NCBI GenBank assembly: GCA_044359525.1
Contig: JBIKLY010000015.1
Span: 1-46,205 of the forward strand
Length of the DNA stretch: 46,205 nt
Reading direction: 5' to 3'
Source: CAJBIL01 sp044359525
GTDB taxonomy: Bacteria; Pseudomonadota; Gammaproteobacteria; Burkholderiales; Rhodocyclaceae
Shown: piece after piece, positions 34,107-42,236 of the stretch
Layout of the letters: every line of letters starts with the position of its first letter
How positions within the stretch are numbered: the first letter of the stretch is position 1
Notes under the pieces: model-generated
What the model was told of the DNA's origin: nothing
Databases searched by the model: none
What the model saw: only the letters and a program-made list of their open reading frames with translations
Program-made: the position numbers and the translations under genes

Positions 34107-35051
34107 TCATGGCTTGTAGGGGTGCGCTTTGAAATGGAAAAGCTGAGGCTTGTCGCTGTCCACAATAACTTCCACCCAGCCCATGAAAGGGTAGCCGAAG
34201 GTCTCGGCGCGGGTGAAGTTGGCGACCGGCAGCTTTGTCACCGGGTGGCGTAGCGGCTGATCAACGCGCTGCCAGTGCGTATCGCCGTGCACCAGCAGCA
34301 CCTGTCCGGCAAAGGTGATTGTTTCCTGGCGCAGGGTTTCCAGCAGTTCCCTGAAGCCGCTGTGGGTGAGGCCGGCGGCAAAGTGTTTCAGGCCGGGGTT
34401 GGCTTGCATGGTGATGACGATGCCGGCCAGTTTGTCGCGGCGGACGGTGGCGAAGCCTTGCTTCAGCCAGTCGATCAGCGCCGGGTTGCGCGCCTGGAAC
34501 TCGGTGCCTGGATCAAGGCGCATGCCGAAGTTGTTGTTCGGGCCGGGTACGTTGAGCGTGATAAAGAGCAGCGGCCCGTGTTGCCAGCGCAGGTGTTCCG
34601 GGTAAGGGCCGGTTTGTTGTTCGACGCGCAGTCTGTTTTGACCGAGAGAGAAGGGCTCGGCGAAGAACAGCTCGCGCAATTTTTTCAGGCGTTCGCGTGG
34701 GTCGAAGTGGCCGGCGATAAGGCGTCTGCAGTCGGTCCACTCGTTATCGCCGGGGACGTAAATGAAAGGAACGCTTGATGCGTCGAAGAGCGCGCGGCGG
34801 TCGAGGAAAAGCGCGTCGCTGCAACGCGAACTGCTTTTCTTGAAGTCGCCGGCATGGATGATGAAGGCCGGGTTTGTTGCTGCAATTTCGTCGAGCATCA
34901 AGGGCAGCATGCGCCGCTCGTCGTCGTTGTAGGGCGTGTCGCCGATCAGTGCAAAGTGCCAGGTTTCGGCGTGGCTGCCGGTAGCAAGCAGCAGTGAGGA
35001 CAGCAGCGTCAGTGCGACCAGCAGGCGTTTCAACGGGCAGCGGTATTGCAC
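34107..35051 (-). CDS. Exported metallophosphoesterase-like protein
   Basis: A 314-residue protein with signal peptide (LKRLLVALTLLSSLLLATGSHA) and calcineurin-like motifs: FALIGDTPYNDDE (metal Asp), IIHAGDFKKSSSRCSD, VPGDNEWTDC in place of the usual GNHD, and VLLVHGDTHWQRVD near residue 255 as the terminal His motif. The DNEW variant is found in an uncharacterised branch with unknown substrate. No operon partner is clear: mutS lies 148 nt upstream beyond a palindromic repeat. Confidence 0.82.
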   Translation of the reverse strand: MQYRCPLKRLLVALTLLSSLLLATGSHAETWHFALIGDTPYNDDERRMLPLMLDEIAATNPAFIIHAGDFKKSSSRCSDALFLDRRALFDASSVPFIYVPGDNEWTDCRRLIAGHFDPRERLKKLRELFFAEPFSLGQNRLRVEQQTGPYPEHLRWQHGPLLFITLNVPGPNNNFGMRLDPGTEFQARNPALIDWLKQGFATVRRDKLAGIVITMQANPGLKHFAAGLTHSGFRELLETLRQETITFAGQVLLVHGDTHWQRVDQPLRHPVTKLPVANFTRAETFGYPFMGWVEVIVDSDKPQLFHFKAHPYKP

Positions 35052-35068
35052 TTGAAAACCTTAACCCC

Positions 35069-35167
35069 ACCGCAGAGACGCGGAGGCGCAGAGATGACGC
35101 AGAGAAAACCCAATCCTACCCGCATTTTTTTCTCTGCGTTTCCTCTGCGCCTCTGCGCCTCTGCGGT
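35069..35167. repeat. Long imperfect palindromic intergenic element
   Basis: Two arms of about 40 nt (35069-35108 and 35125-35167) are near-perfect inverted copies built of CGCAGAG/CTCTGCG units, separated by about 16 nt. The CTCTGCGCCTCTGCGG type of sequence is a familiar dispersed intergenic repeat of environmental bacteria. Here it fills the gap between mutS and the metallophosphoesterase and could fold as a transcript-end hairpin. I saw no other copy in this window. Confidence 0.8.
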
Positions 35168-35199
35168 AGATTTTGAAGTAAAAATCCGATTGTCCTGTT

Positions 35200-37815
35200 T
35201 TAACCGAGCAGCGCTTTTAGTTCGTAGAGCGCGTCGAGTGCCTGTTTGGCGCTCAGCTCGTTGGGGTCGAGGGCGTTCAGGCGTTCGATGGCGGGATGCA
35301 TTTCGACTTCGGGCTGTTCTGTTGGCGTCGAAAAAGCTGTGGCAAAAAGATCGGGCTGCAGCGGATTGACCGAGGCGCGTTGTTCAAGCTCGCGCAGCTG
35401 ACGCCGTGCTGCCTTGACGACCGATGCAGGGATGCCGGCGAGCGCGGCGACCTGGATACCGTAACTCTGGTTGGCCGGGCCTTCTTCCAGCGCGTGCAGG
35501 AAAATGATGCGTTCGCCATGCTCGACGGCATCGAGATGGACGTTGGCCAGATCGGCGTATTCGTTGGCGAGCAGGGTGAGCTCGAAGTAGTGCGTGGCGA
35601 ACAGCGTCAGGCAGTGGTTCTTTTCGACGAGATGCCGGCAGATGGCGAAGGCTAGCGCCAGACCGTCGAAAGTCGAGGTGCCGCGCCCGACTTCATCCAT
35701 CAGTACCAGACTGTTTTCGGTCGCGTGGTGCAGGATGGCCGCCGATTCGGTCATTTCGACCATGAAGGTCGAGCGTCCGGAAGCGAGGTCGTCGGAGGCG
35801 CCGATGCGCGTGAAGATCTGGTCGAGCGGCCCGAGAACGACGCGGTTGGCCGGCACGAAGCAGCCGACGTGCGCCATCAACGCGATCAGCGCGGTTTGCC
35901 GCATGTAGGTTGATTTGCCGCCCATGTTCGGGCCGGTAATCAGCAGCAGGCGACGGCCGTCGCCGAGTTTCGTGTCGTTGGCGATGAACGATTCGCCGCC
36001 GGCGCTATTGGCGAACAACTCGCCTTCGACGACCGGGTGGCGGCCGCCTTCGATGTGCAGGCCAGGCTCGCTGGAAAACAACGGGCGACAATAGTTGTGC
36101 GAGTGCGCAATGTCGGCGAAGCAGGCCAGCAGATCGCTCATCGCCACGGCGCGGGCGATCCGCTGCAGTTGTGGCAGATCGGCCTGCAAGGCCGCCAGAA
36201 CGCCCTCGTAGAGCATTTTCTCGCGCGCCAGTGCACGATCCTGTGCGGACAGTGCCTTGTCTTCGAAAGACTTGAGTTCAGGCGTGATGTAGCGCTCGGC
36301 GTTTTTCAGCGTCTGGCGGCGGCGGTAATCGTCGGGCACCTTGGCGGCGTTGGCGTTGGTGATCTCGATGTAGAAGCCATGCACGCGGTTGTATTCGACC
36401 TTGAGGTTGGCGATGCCGCTGCGTTCACGTTCTCGCGCTTCGAGGTCTACGAGGAAGGCGCCGCAGTTGTCGTTAAGCGCGCGCAGTTCGTCGAGGTCGG
36501 CGTCGAAGCCGTTGGCGATGACGCCGCCATCGCGGATCAGCGCGGCGGGTTCGGGCAGGACGGCGCGCGTCAGCAGGTCGAGTGTGGCGGCCGGCGTGGC
36601 GAGTTCGGCGAGTAATTCAGCCAACAGCGGTGCCGGTGTGTCGTGCAGCGGCTCGCGCAGTTCAGCCAGCCGGTGCAAGCTGTCGCGCAGGCTGGAGAGG
36701 TCGCGCGGACGGGCGCTGTAGAGCGCGATGCGGCCGGCAATACGCTCAATGTCGGCGAAGCCGCGCAGCGCCTGGCGTGTGTCACGCAGTATGCGGCCGC
36801 CATTGTCGAGCAGGCTCTCGACGGCGGCGTGACGCGCAGCAGGAATCGCCGGGTCGCGCAGTGGGTGATGCAGCGCGTGGCGCAGGAGGCGTGAGCCCAT
36901 TGCCGTGACGCAGGTGTCGAGCAGGCTGCACAGCGTCGGTGCCGGCTGGCCGCGCAGCGTTTCGGTGAGTTCGAGGTTGCGTCGCGTTGCCGTGTCGAGG
37001 CCGAGGTAGGCGTTGTCGCGCTCGATGCTGAGCGCCTGGATATGCGGCAGGGCGCGGGTTTGCGTGGCCTGCGCATAGCGCAGCAGAGCGCCGGCCGCAG
37101 CGATTCCCGGGCGCAGCCCGTCGGCGCCGAAGCCGGAGAGCGAGGCGGTTTTGAAGTGCGCGCAAAGTTCGCGGGTCGCCGCTTCGCTGTCGAAATGCCA
37201 GTCCGGCTGGCGGGTCAGCGCCGCCTCGGGGTTGAAAGGCAGTTCAAGACTTTCGGCAACGATGATTTCAGCCGGGCGGATGCGGTCGAGCGTCGCGGCG
37301 AGTTTGTCGGTGGCGACTTCAGAGACGCGGAACTCGCCACTGGCCAGATTCAGCCAGGCCAGACCGGCGGCCTGTCGGGTGACGGCCACCGCCATGAGCA
37401 GAATGTTGCGTTTCTCGTCGAGCAGGGCGGCGTCGGTCAGCGTGCCGGGTGTGACGATGCGTGCCACGGCGCGTTCAACCGGCCCCTTGCTGGTGGCCGG
37501 GTCGCCGATCTGTTCGCAGATCACCACCGACTCGCCAAGCTTGACGAGGCGTGCCAGATACGGTTCGAGCGAGTGATAGGGCACACCGGCCATCTTGATT
37601 GGCGTGCCGGCGCTCTGGCCGCGCGTGGTCAATGTGATATCGAGCAGGCGCGACACTTTTTCGGCGTCGTCGAAAAATAGTTCGTAGAAATCGCCCATCC
37701 GATAGAAAAGCAGCGTGTGCGGATGCTGCGCCTTGATGCGCAGGTACTGCTGCATCATCGGGGTGTGGCCGGACAAATCGGGCGCTTGTTCTTGCATCTT
37801 GGTCGTTATCTTCAT
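35200..37815 (-). CDS. mutS: DNA mismatch repair protein MutS
   Basis: An 871-residue mismatch-recognition ATPase. It shows the mismatch-binding FYRMGDFYELFFDDA (Phe-X-Glu, about 38-52), the connector and lever domains, Walker A ITGPNMGGKSTYMRQTA (about 630), the Walker B/D-loop LVLMDEVGRGTSTFDG (about 705), and the signature THYFELT. The C-terminal region (about 800-871) is the dimer/tetramer helix type. The ATG at 37815 overlaps the fic stop by 4 nt (ATGA), implying coupled translation; an ATG at codon 7 is a possible alternative start. Placement behind a Fic gene is unusual. A palindromic repeat follows the stop. Confidence 0.97.
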   Translation of the reverse strand: MKITTKMQEQAPDLSGHTPMMQQYLRIKAQHPHTLLFYRMGDFYELFFDDAEKVSRLLDITLTTRGQSAGTPIKMAGVPYHSLEPYLARLVKLGESVVICEQIGDPATSKGPVERAVARIVTPGTLTDAALLDEKRNILLMAVAVTRQAAGLAWLNLASGEFRVSEVATDKLAATLDRIRPAEIIVAESLELPFNPEAALTRQPDWHFDSEAATRELCAHFKTASLSGFGADGLRPGIAAAGALLRYAQATQTRALPHIQALSIERDNAYLGLDTATRRNLELTETLRGQPAPTLCSLLDTCVTAMGSRLLRHALHHPLRDPAIPAARHAAVESLLDNGGRILRDTRQALRGFADIERIAGRIALYSARPRDLSSLRDSLHRLAELREPLHDTPAPLLAELLAELATPAATLDLLTRAVLPEPAALIRDGGVIANGFDADLDELRALNDNCGAFLVDLEARERERSGIANLKVEYNRVHGFYIEITNANAAKVPDDYRRRQTLKNAERYITPELKSFEDKALSAQDRALAREKMLYEGVLAALQADLPQLQRIARAVAMSDLLACFADIAHSHNYCRPLFSSEPGLHIEGGRHPVVEGELFANSAGGESFIANDTKLGDGRRLLLITGPNMGGKSTYMRQTALIALMAHVGCFVPANRVVLGPLDQIFTRIGASDDLASGRSTFMVEMTESAAILHHATENSLVLMDEVGRGTSTFDGLALAFAICRHLVEKNHCLTLFATHYFELTLLANEYADLANVHLDAVEHGERIIFLHALEEGPANQSYGIQVAALAGIPASVVKAARRQLRELEQRASVNPLQPDLFATAFSTPTEQPEVEMHPAIERLNALDPNELSAKQALDALYELKALLG

Positions 37816-38915
37816 GCGTAGGCTGCAAAGTCGTTGCTGTCGCTCGTGAGTAACTGCATCAGCTTGGGGTGGATGAAGAGCTTTTCCTTGCCGGCCTGGA
37901 TTTCGCGCAGGACACCAAGCGTGGCGAAGTCCTTGAGGTAGCGGGAGGCGGCCTGGCGCTGGGCGATCTGTTTGTCCACCACGTTGGCGATGCGGCAGTA
38001 AGGCTGCTCGAAAATGACATCTACCAGTTCGCGACTATAAATTTTCGGCAGCCGGTCGCGCACATGGGCAGTGGTGTGGTCGGCCAGGGCGCGGATGGCG
38101 GCGATCTTGGCGGTGGTCCAGCGGGCGGTCTCTTCCACGGCTTGCAGCATGAAAAGAATCCACGGTTCCCAGGCGGCATGGCGGGTCACATCCAGCAGCA
38201 GCCGGTAGTAGTCGGCCTTGTGGGCAATGATGTGGCGGCTGAGGTAGAGGATGGGCAGGCCGAGAAGGTCTTGCTGAATCAGATACAGGATGTTGATGAT
38301 TCGCCCGGTGCGGCCATTGCCGTCGGTGAAGGGGTGGATGGCTTCGAACTGGTAGTGGCCGACGGCCATGCGGACAAGGGGGTCGAGCTCCACTTCATTG
38401 TGCAGAAAGCGCTCCCAGTTGGCGAGAAGCTCACGCAGGTTAGCTTCGCCTTCCGGCGGGGTGTAGATTACTTCGCCGCTGCGGTTGTTGGCCAGCCGGG
38501 TGCCGGGGGTGCGGCGGATGTCCATATCCACGCCCTTGGTGGTGCGGCAGATATCCACGGCTGTTGCCGTGCACAGAGGGCGCTGGGCGAGGGACTGGAA
38601 GCCACGGTAGAGGGCAGTACGGTAGCGCAGGGCTTCCTTGGTCGCAGGGTCGGCCTGGCTGTCGCTGTGGACGAACTGGAAAAGCTTGTCGGTGCTGGTG
38701 ACGATATTTTCGATTGCTGAGCTGTCCTTGGCTTCGAGCAGTGGCATGGTGTTGATCAGCATGTCCTGATTGGGGATCAGCCCGGCAGCTTGTTTCAGTT
38801 CTGCCAGGGCGGCCCGTGCCGTGATGCAGCGCTTGAGGATGGCTCTGGTTTCCAGCTCGCAGGTGGGCGGCAAGAGAGGCAAAAGGTTGTAGGGCTGATC
38901 GGGATGCCAGGTCAT
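37812..38915 (-). CDS. Class II Fic-family protein with C-terminal winged helix
   Basis: A 367-residue protein predicted to transfer AMP from ATP to a target hydroxyl. The core motif HPFTDGNGRTGR (about 193-205) has the catalytic His and all anion-binding residues. The inhibitory helix motif S65-AI-E69-N70 in the N-terminal part fits class II (self-inhibited) Fic enzymes, similar to Shewanella SoFic. The last 90 residues (RELVDVIFEQPYCRIANVV, AQRQAASRYLKDFATLGVLRE) read as a winged-helix DNA-binding domain. Its ATG is at 38915; the stop overlaps mutS. Three dyads cover its promoter, so self-repression is plausible. No antitoxin gene adjoins it. Confidence 0.9.
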   Translation of the reverse strand: MTWHPDQPYNLLPLLPPTCELETRAILKRCITARAALAELKQAAGLIPNQDMLINTMPLLEAKDSSAIENIVTSTDKLFQFVHSDSQADPATKEALRYRTALYRGFQSLAQRPLCTATAVDICRTTKGVDMDIRRTPGTRLANNRSGEVIYTPPEGEANLRELLANWERFLHNEVELDPLVRMAVGHYQFEAIHPFTDGNGRTGRIINILYLIQQDLLGLPILYLSRHIIAHKADYYRLLLDVTRHAAWEPWILFMLQAVEETARWTTAKIAAIRALADHTTAHVRDRLPKIYSRELVDVIFEQPYCRIANVVDKQIAQRQAASRYLKDFATLGVLREIQAGKEKLFIHPKLMQLLTSDSNDFAAYA

Positions 38916-38961
38916 GGGGCGTCTTTTAGCGCTGGGCTCATGGTGTCGAAACGCGGATTTG

Positions 38962-39056
38962 GCGACAGGTGTTCAGGATATGTCGCTGGGGGCGACAGGT
39001 CAACAATATATGTCGTTATTTTTGTTAAATTGCGACACGTTATTGCTTTGTGTCGC
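38962..39056. promoter_or_regulatory. fic promoter overlaid by three GCGACA-N13-TGTCGC dyads
   Basis: Three dyads have exactly the same geometry: 38962-38986, 38992-39016 (last base changed, TGTCGT) and 39032-39056; starts are 30 and 40 bp apart. On the minus strand TTGACC (38998-39003) and TATCCT (38975-38980), spaced 17 nt, form the promoter. The -10 lies inside the spacer of the first dyad and the -35 inside that of the second, the expected arrangement for repression. A lone TGTCG half-site is at 38944-38948. The binding protein is not known; the Fic winged helix is one candidate. Confidence 0.7.
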
Positions 39057-39127
39057 TGGCCGACGGCGTTTTGACTCGCGTCGCATAAATGTTTATGTGA
39101 CTGGTCTAGCAGAATCTCGGACAGCAA

Positions 39128-39150
39128 GCGAGCCGTCGGCGACGGCTCGC
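39128..39150 (-). terminator. Hairpin after suhB, probable terminator
   Basis: A perfect 10-bp stem (39128-39137 and 39141-39150, 3-nt loop) lies 9 nt past the suhB stop. The T-run on the minus strand is poor (TTGCTGT), so efficiency is uncertain, but the stem is strong. Confidence 0.6.
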
Positions 39151-39159
39151 GGTCAGGCG

Positions 39160-39969
39160 TCAGGCCTTGAGCTTGGCCGTACGGTAGCCGTCGGCGATCT
39201 GCAGCAGTTGGGCGAAAACCTTTGGCGTACCGGCAATGACGTTGCCTGTCTCAAGATAACTTTCGTTGCCAGCCAGATCACTGATCAGTCCACCAGCTTC
39301 CGAAATCAGCAGCGCACCGCCGGCGACATCCCACGGCGACAGGCCGAACTCCCAGAAACCATCGAGGCGACCGCAGGCGACGTAGGCCAGATCAAGCGAT
39401 GCGGCACCCGGGCGGCGGATGCCCGAGGTCTTCTGCATCAATTCCTTGAACATGCCAAGGTAGGCATCGACGTGCTCGAAGCTGCGATAGGGGAAACCGG
39501 TGCCGATCAGCGAATCTTCAAGCTTGAGACACTTGCTGACACGGATGCGGCGCTCGTTGAGGAAGGCGCCGGCACCCTTGCTGGCGGTGAACATCTCGTT
39601 GCGCAGCGTGTCATAGACCAGGGCTTGGGTGACCTGCCCCTTGTAGGCCAGGGCGATCGAGATGGCGTATTGCGGGAACCCGTGGATGTAGTTGGTGGTG
39701 CCGTCGAGCGGGTCGATGATCCACTGGTACTCGCTGCCGGCGCCCTGTCCGGCGGTCTCGCCCGACTCTTCTGCTAGAATTCCGTATTCCGGATAAGCCT
39801 CGCGCAACACTTCGATGATCGCGGCTTCGGCGGCTTTATCCACTTCGGTCACGAAGTCGCTCTGGCGCTTGGTCGTCACCTTGAGGTGGTCGAGTTCACT
39901 CGAAGAGCGGTTGATGATCTGGCTGGCGCGACGCGCGGCCTTGATGATGACATTGAGTGCTGGATGCAT
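39160..39969 (-). CDS. suhB: Inositol-1-monophosphatase family protein SuhB
   Basis: A 269-residue Mg-dependent phosphatase. It shows SDFVTEVDKAAE, ILAEESGE (about 63), WIIDPLDGTTNYIHGFP (about 83-99) with the metal-binding DPLDGT, and SPWDVAGGALLISEAGG (about 217). SuhB proteins also act in rRNA transcription antitermination in proteobacteria, and the sequence is closer to SuhB than to CysQ. Divergent from trmJ with an 86-nt gap. Confidence 0.93.
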   Translation of the reverse strand: MHPALNVIIKAARRASQIINRSSSELDHLKVTTKRQSDFVTEVDKAAEAAIIEVLREAYPEYGILAEESGETAGQGAGSEYQWIIDPLDGTTNYIHGFPQYAISIALAYKGQVTQALVYDTLRNEMFTASKGAGAFLNERRIRVSKCLKLEDSLIGTGFPYRSFEHVDAYLGMFKELMQKTSGIRRPGAASLDLAYVACGRLDGFWEFGLSPWDVAGGALLISEAGGLISDLAGNESYLETGNVIAGTPKVFAQLLQIADGYRTAKLKA

Positions 39970-40055
39970 GGGCTTTAAAGAACTTTACGGGCGGCGGGTG
40001 GTGCCGGATTGGCGCCAGATTCCGCCCGATTCATTTGTGGAATCGCGTATTTTAT

Positions 40056-40832
40056 ATGAACCAGCCCCCGGCGTCTCTTTCTCCAGCGCGCTCCCTTCCC
40101 TTGTCGCTCGACAAAATCCGTATCGTTCTTTCGCACACCAGCCATCCGGGCAACATCGGTGCGGCAGCGCGGGCGATGAAAACGATGGGCTTGTCACGTC
40201 TGACGCTGGTCAATCCGAAGCGTTATCCCGATAACGAAGCGATCTCCCGTGCGGCGGGCGCCGAGGACGTTCTGGTCAATGCGCAGCTGTGCGAGAGTCT
40301 CGATGCGGCGCTGGCCGGTACGGTTTTCGCCGTCGCCATTTCGGCGCGTCATCGCAATCTCGGCCCTGAGCCGATGCAGGCCCGCGAGGCGGCACCCGAG
40401 ATCCTTGCGCAAGCGGCGATTGGCGAGGTGGCGCTGGTTTTCGGCAATGAGACGGCCGGCTTGTCGAACGACGAGGTGCAGCGTTGTCAGCGGACGGTGT
40501 TCATCCCCGCCAACCCGGAGTACACCTCGCTCAATCTTGGCTCGGCGGTGCAGTTGCTCAGCTACGAATTGCGCCTGGCGGCGTTTGACGGGCGCCCGCC
40601 CGTGCTCACCAAAGCCGTGCCTTTTGTTTCACCACTGGCGACCAATGATGATGTTGAGCGTTTTTATACGCATCTTGAACGAATCATGGTCGCCACCGAA
40701 TTTCTCGATCCACAGCAACCCAAACGCCTGTTGCCGAAGCTGCGCCGCCTGTTCGGGCGAGCCGAGCTGGAGCGCGACGAGGTCAATATCCTGCGCGGTA
40801 TCCTTGATGCGGTTGAACGGAAGATATCGTAG
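40056..40832 (+). CDS. trmJ: tRNA (cytidine/uridine-2'-O-) methyltransferase TrmJ
   Basis: A 258-residue SPOUT-class methyltransferase that methylates the ribose at position 32 of tRNAs. Motif 1 (IRIVLSHTSHPGNIGAAARAMKTMG, about 20-45) and the knot motifs VALVFGNETAGLSNDE (about 135) and EYTSLNLGSAVQLLSYEL (about 160-177) are diagnostic. The C-terminal helical extension (LERIMVATEFLDPQQPKRLLPKLRRLFGRAELER) is TrmJ-type. The ATG at 40056 has no strong ribosome-binding site, and earlier in-frame positions lead into suhB. cysE follows after 71 nt with its own promoter. Confidence 0.93.
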   Translation: MNQPPASLSPARSLPLSLDKIRIVLSHTSHPGNIGAAARAMKTMGLSRLTLVNPKRYPDNEAISRAAGAEDVLVNAQLCESLDAALAGTVFAVAISARHRNLGPEPMQAREAAPEILAQAAIGEVALVFGNETAGLSNDEVQRCQRTVFIPANPEYTSLNLGSAVQLLSYELRLAAFDGRPPVLTKAVPFVSPLATNDDVERFYTHLERIMVATEFLDPQQPKRLLPKLRRLFGRAELERDEVNILRGILDAVERKIS

Positions 40833-40841
40833 ATCTGCAAT

Positions 40842-40874
40842 ATAGTTGATCAAAACACTCGGGTATTCTAAAAT
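40842..40874 (+). promoter_or_regulatory. cysE promoter with IscR type-1-like site
   Basis: A 25-bp stretch (40842-40866) starts ATAGTTGA and ends TCGGGTAT, agreeing with the enterobacterial IscR type-1 site at about 22 of 25 positions as I recall the consensus. Within it TTGATC (40846-40851) is a -35, followed after 17 nt by TAAAAT (40869-40874). IscR bound here would block RNA polymerase when cluster-loaded. Confidence 0.65.
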
Positions 40875-40903
40875 CATACATCAAGCTTACGGAGCCAGCT
40901 TTC

Positions 40904-41656
40904 ATGTTTAACCGCCTGCGCGAAGACATCCAGTCAGTATTCGAGCGTGATCCGGCCGCACGTACATCCTGGGAGGTGCTGACCTGCTATCCCGGCGTGC
41001 ACGCGATGATTGCGCATCGTCTGGCGCATTGGCTGTGGGGGAATCAGTTGCGCTGGCTGGGGCGCTTTGTTTCGCATCTCGGGCGTTTTTTTTCGGGAAT
41101 CGAGATTCATCCCGGGGCGACGATCGGCCGGCGCTTTTTCATTGACCACGGTATGGGTGTGGTGATCGGTGAGACTGCGGTGATTGGCGACGATGTGACG
41201 CTCTATCACGGCGTGACGCTGGGTGGCACCTCGTGGAACAAGGGACGGCGCCATCCGACGCTGGAAAACGGCGTGGTAATCGGTGCCGGTGCGCAGGTAC
41301 TTGGTCCGATCAGGGTCGGAGAGCGCGCCAAGGTCGGTTCGAACGCGGTGGTGGTCAAGGATGTTCCGGCGGGCACCACGGCGGTCGGCAATCCGGCACG
41401 CATCATCGATACCGAGCAGGCGCAGAAGCGTGAAGAGAAGGCCGGCCAGATGGGTTTTTCTGCCTACGCGTTGGCGGGTACGCAGGATGATCCACTAGCC
41501 AAGGCCATCCATGGCTTGCTTGATCATGCCGTAGAAACTGACCGGCGGATCGAGTTGTTGTTGCAGAAACTGGACAGTGCCGGTGTCTGCGTCGAAGACG
41601 AGCTTGCCACCGCCGACAAGTTCGATCCGAAATACCTGAGTAAAATAGTTGACTAA
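40904..41656 (+). CDS. cysE: Serine O-acetyltransferase
   Basis: A 250-residue hexapeptide acyltransferase making O-acetylserine, the carbon backbone for cysteine. It shows the helical N-terminus (IQSVFERDPAARTSWEVLTCYPGVHAM), left-handed beta-helix repeats with IEIHPGATIGRRFFIDHGMGVVIGETAVIGDDV (catalytic Asp/His, about 65-100) and the loop LGGTSWNKGRRHPTL. The C-terminal extension beyond residue 175 differs from the E. coli enzyme, where that end mediates cysteine feedback and cysteine synthase binding. It immediately precedes iscR and its last codons carry an IscR-like half-site. Confidence 0.95.
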   Translation: MFNRLREDIQSVFERDPAARTSWEVLTCYPGVHAMIAHRLAHWLWGNQLRWLGRFVSHLGRFFSGIEIHPGATIGRRFFIDHGMGVVIGETAVIGDDVTLYHGVTLGGTSWNKGRRHPTLENGVVIGAGAQVLGPIRVGERAKVGSNAVVVKDVPAGTTAVGNPARIIDTEQAQKREEKAGQMGFSAYALAGTQDDPLAKAIHGLLDHAVETDRRIELLLQKLDSAGVCVEDELATADKFDPKYLSKIVD

Positions 41657-41698
41657 TATGTGACGGCCACTCTATAGTTGACTAAACCTATCAAGTAT
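41649..41698 (+). promoter_or_regulatory. iscR promoter with IscR type-1-like site
   Basis: TTGACT (41649-41654) and TATAGT (41673-41678), 18 nt apart, form the promoter. A 25-bp IscR-like site (41674-41698, beginning ATAGTTGACTAA and ending AAGTAT) overlaps the -10 and start. The same 12-mer ATAGTTGACTAA occurs 29 bp upstream (41645-41656), where it also encodes the last codons and stop of cysE. This fits autorepression by holo-IscR. Confidence 0.7.
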
Positions 41699-41714
41699 TC
41701 CCTCGGGAGGCAGC

Positions 41715-42218
41715 ATGCGATTGACAACCAAAGGACGTTTTGCGGTAACCGCGATGATTGATCTGGCGCTGCGCAGTGGCGACGGGCCGGTGACGCTGGC
41801 CGGCATCAGCGAACGGCAGAAGATTTCCTTGTCGTATCTTGAGCAGTTGTTCGGCAAATTGCGTCGCTACAGTCTGGTCGACAGCGTGCGCGGCCCGGGT
41901 GGCGGTTACTGCCTGGCGCGACCGTCTGACAGTATTTCAGTCGCCGATATCGTGCGTGCGGTCGATGAGCCGATGGATGCCACCCAGTGCGGCGGCAAGG
42001 AAAACTGCAAGGATGAAGAGCGTTGCATGACCCATGACCTGTGGACGACACTGAACTTCAAAATGTATGAGTACCTGACGTCGGTGACCCTCGCTGATCT
42101 GGTCAGTCAGCAACTCAACAAAGCCGACCGCAACAAGACCGAACATGTTCTTGTGCACAAGGACCAGCGACGCATCGGCCCGCGGCCACGCGCCAAGCTG
42201 ATGGCTGTCATTGGCTGA
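41715..42218 (+). CDS. iscR: Iron-sulfur cluster assembly regulator IscR
   Basis: A 167-residue Rrf2-family winged-helix transcription factor that binds a [2Fe-2S] cluster and represses isc operons when loaded. The DNA-binding part starts MRLTTKGRFAVTAMIDLAL with recognition helix SLSYLEQLFGKLRR. The cluster ligands Cys92, Cys98, Cys104 and His107 (QCGGKENCKDEERCMTH) match the E. coli positions. GGGAGG lies just upstream of the ATG. The C-terminal 30 residues are basic (RRIGPRPRAKL). Confidence 0.97.
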   Translation: MRLTTKGRFAVTAMIDLALRSGDGPVTLAGISERQKISLSYLEQLFGKLRRYSLVDSVRGPGGGYCLARPSDSISVADIVRAVDEPMDATQCGGKENCKDEERCMTHDLWTTLNFKMYEYLTSVTLADLVSQQLNKADRNKTEHVLVHKDQRRIGPRPRAKLMAVIG

Positions 42219-42236
42219 GCGCCGCTAAGGCAAGCT

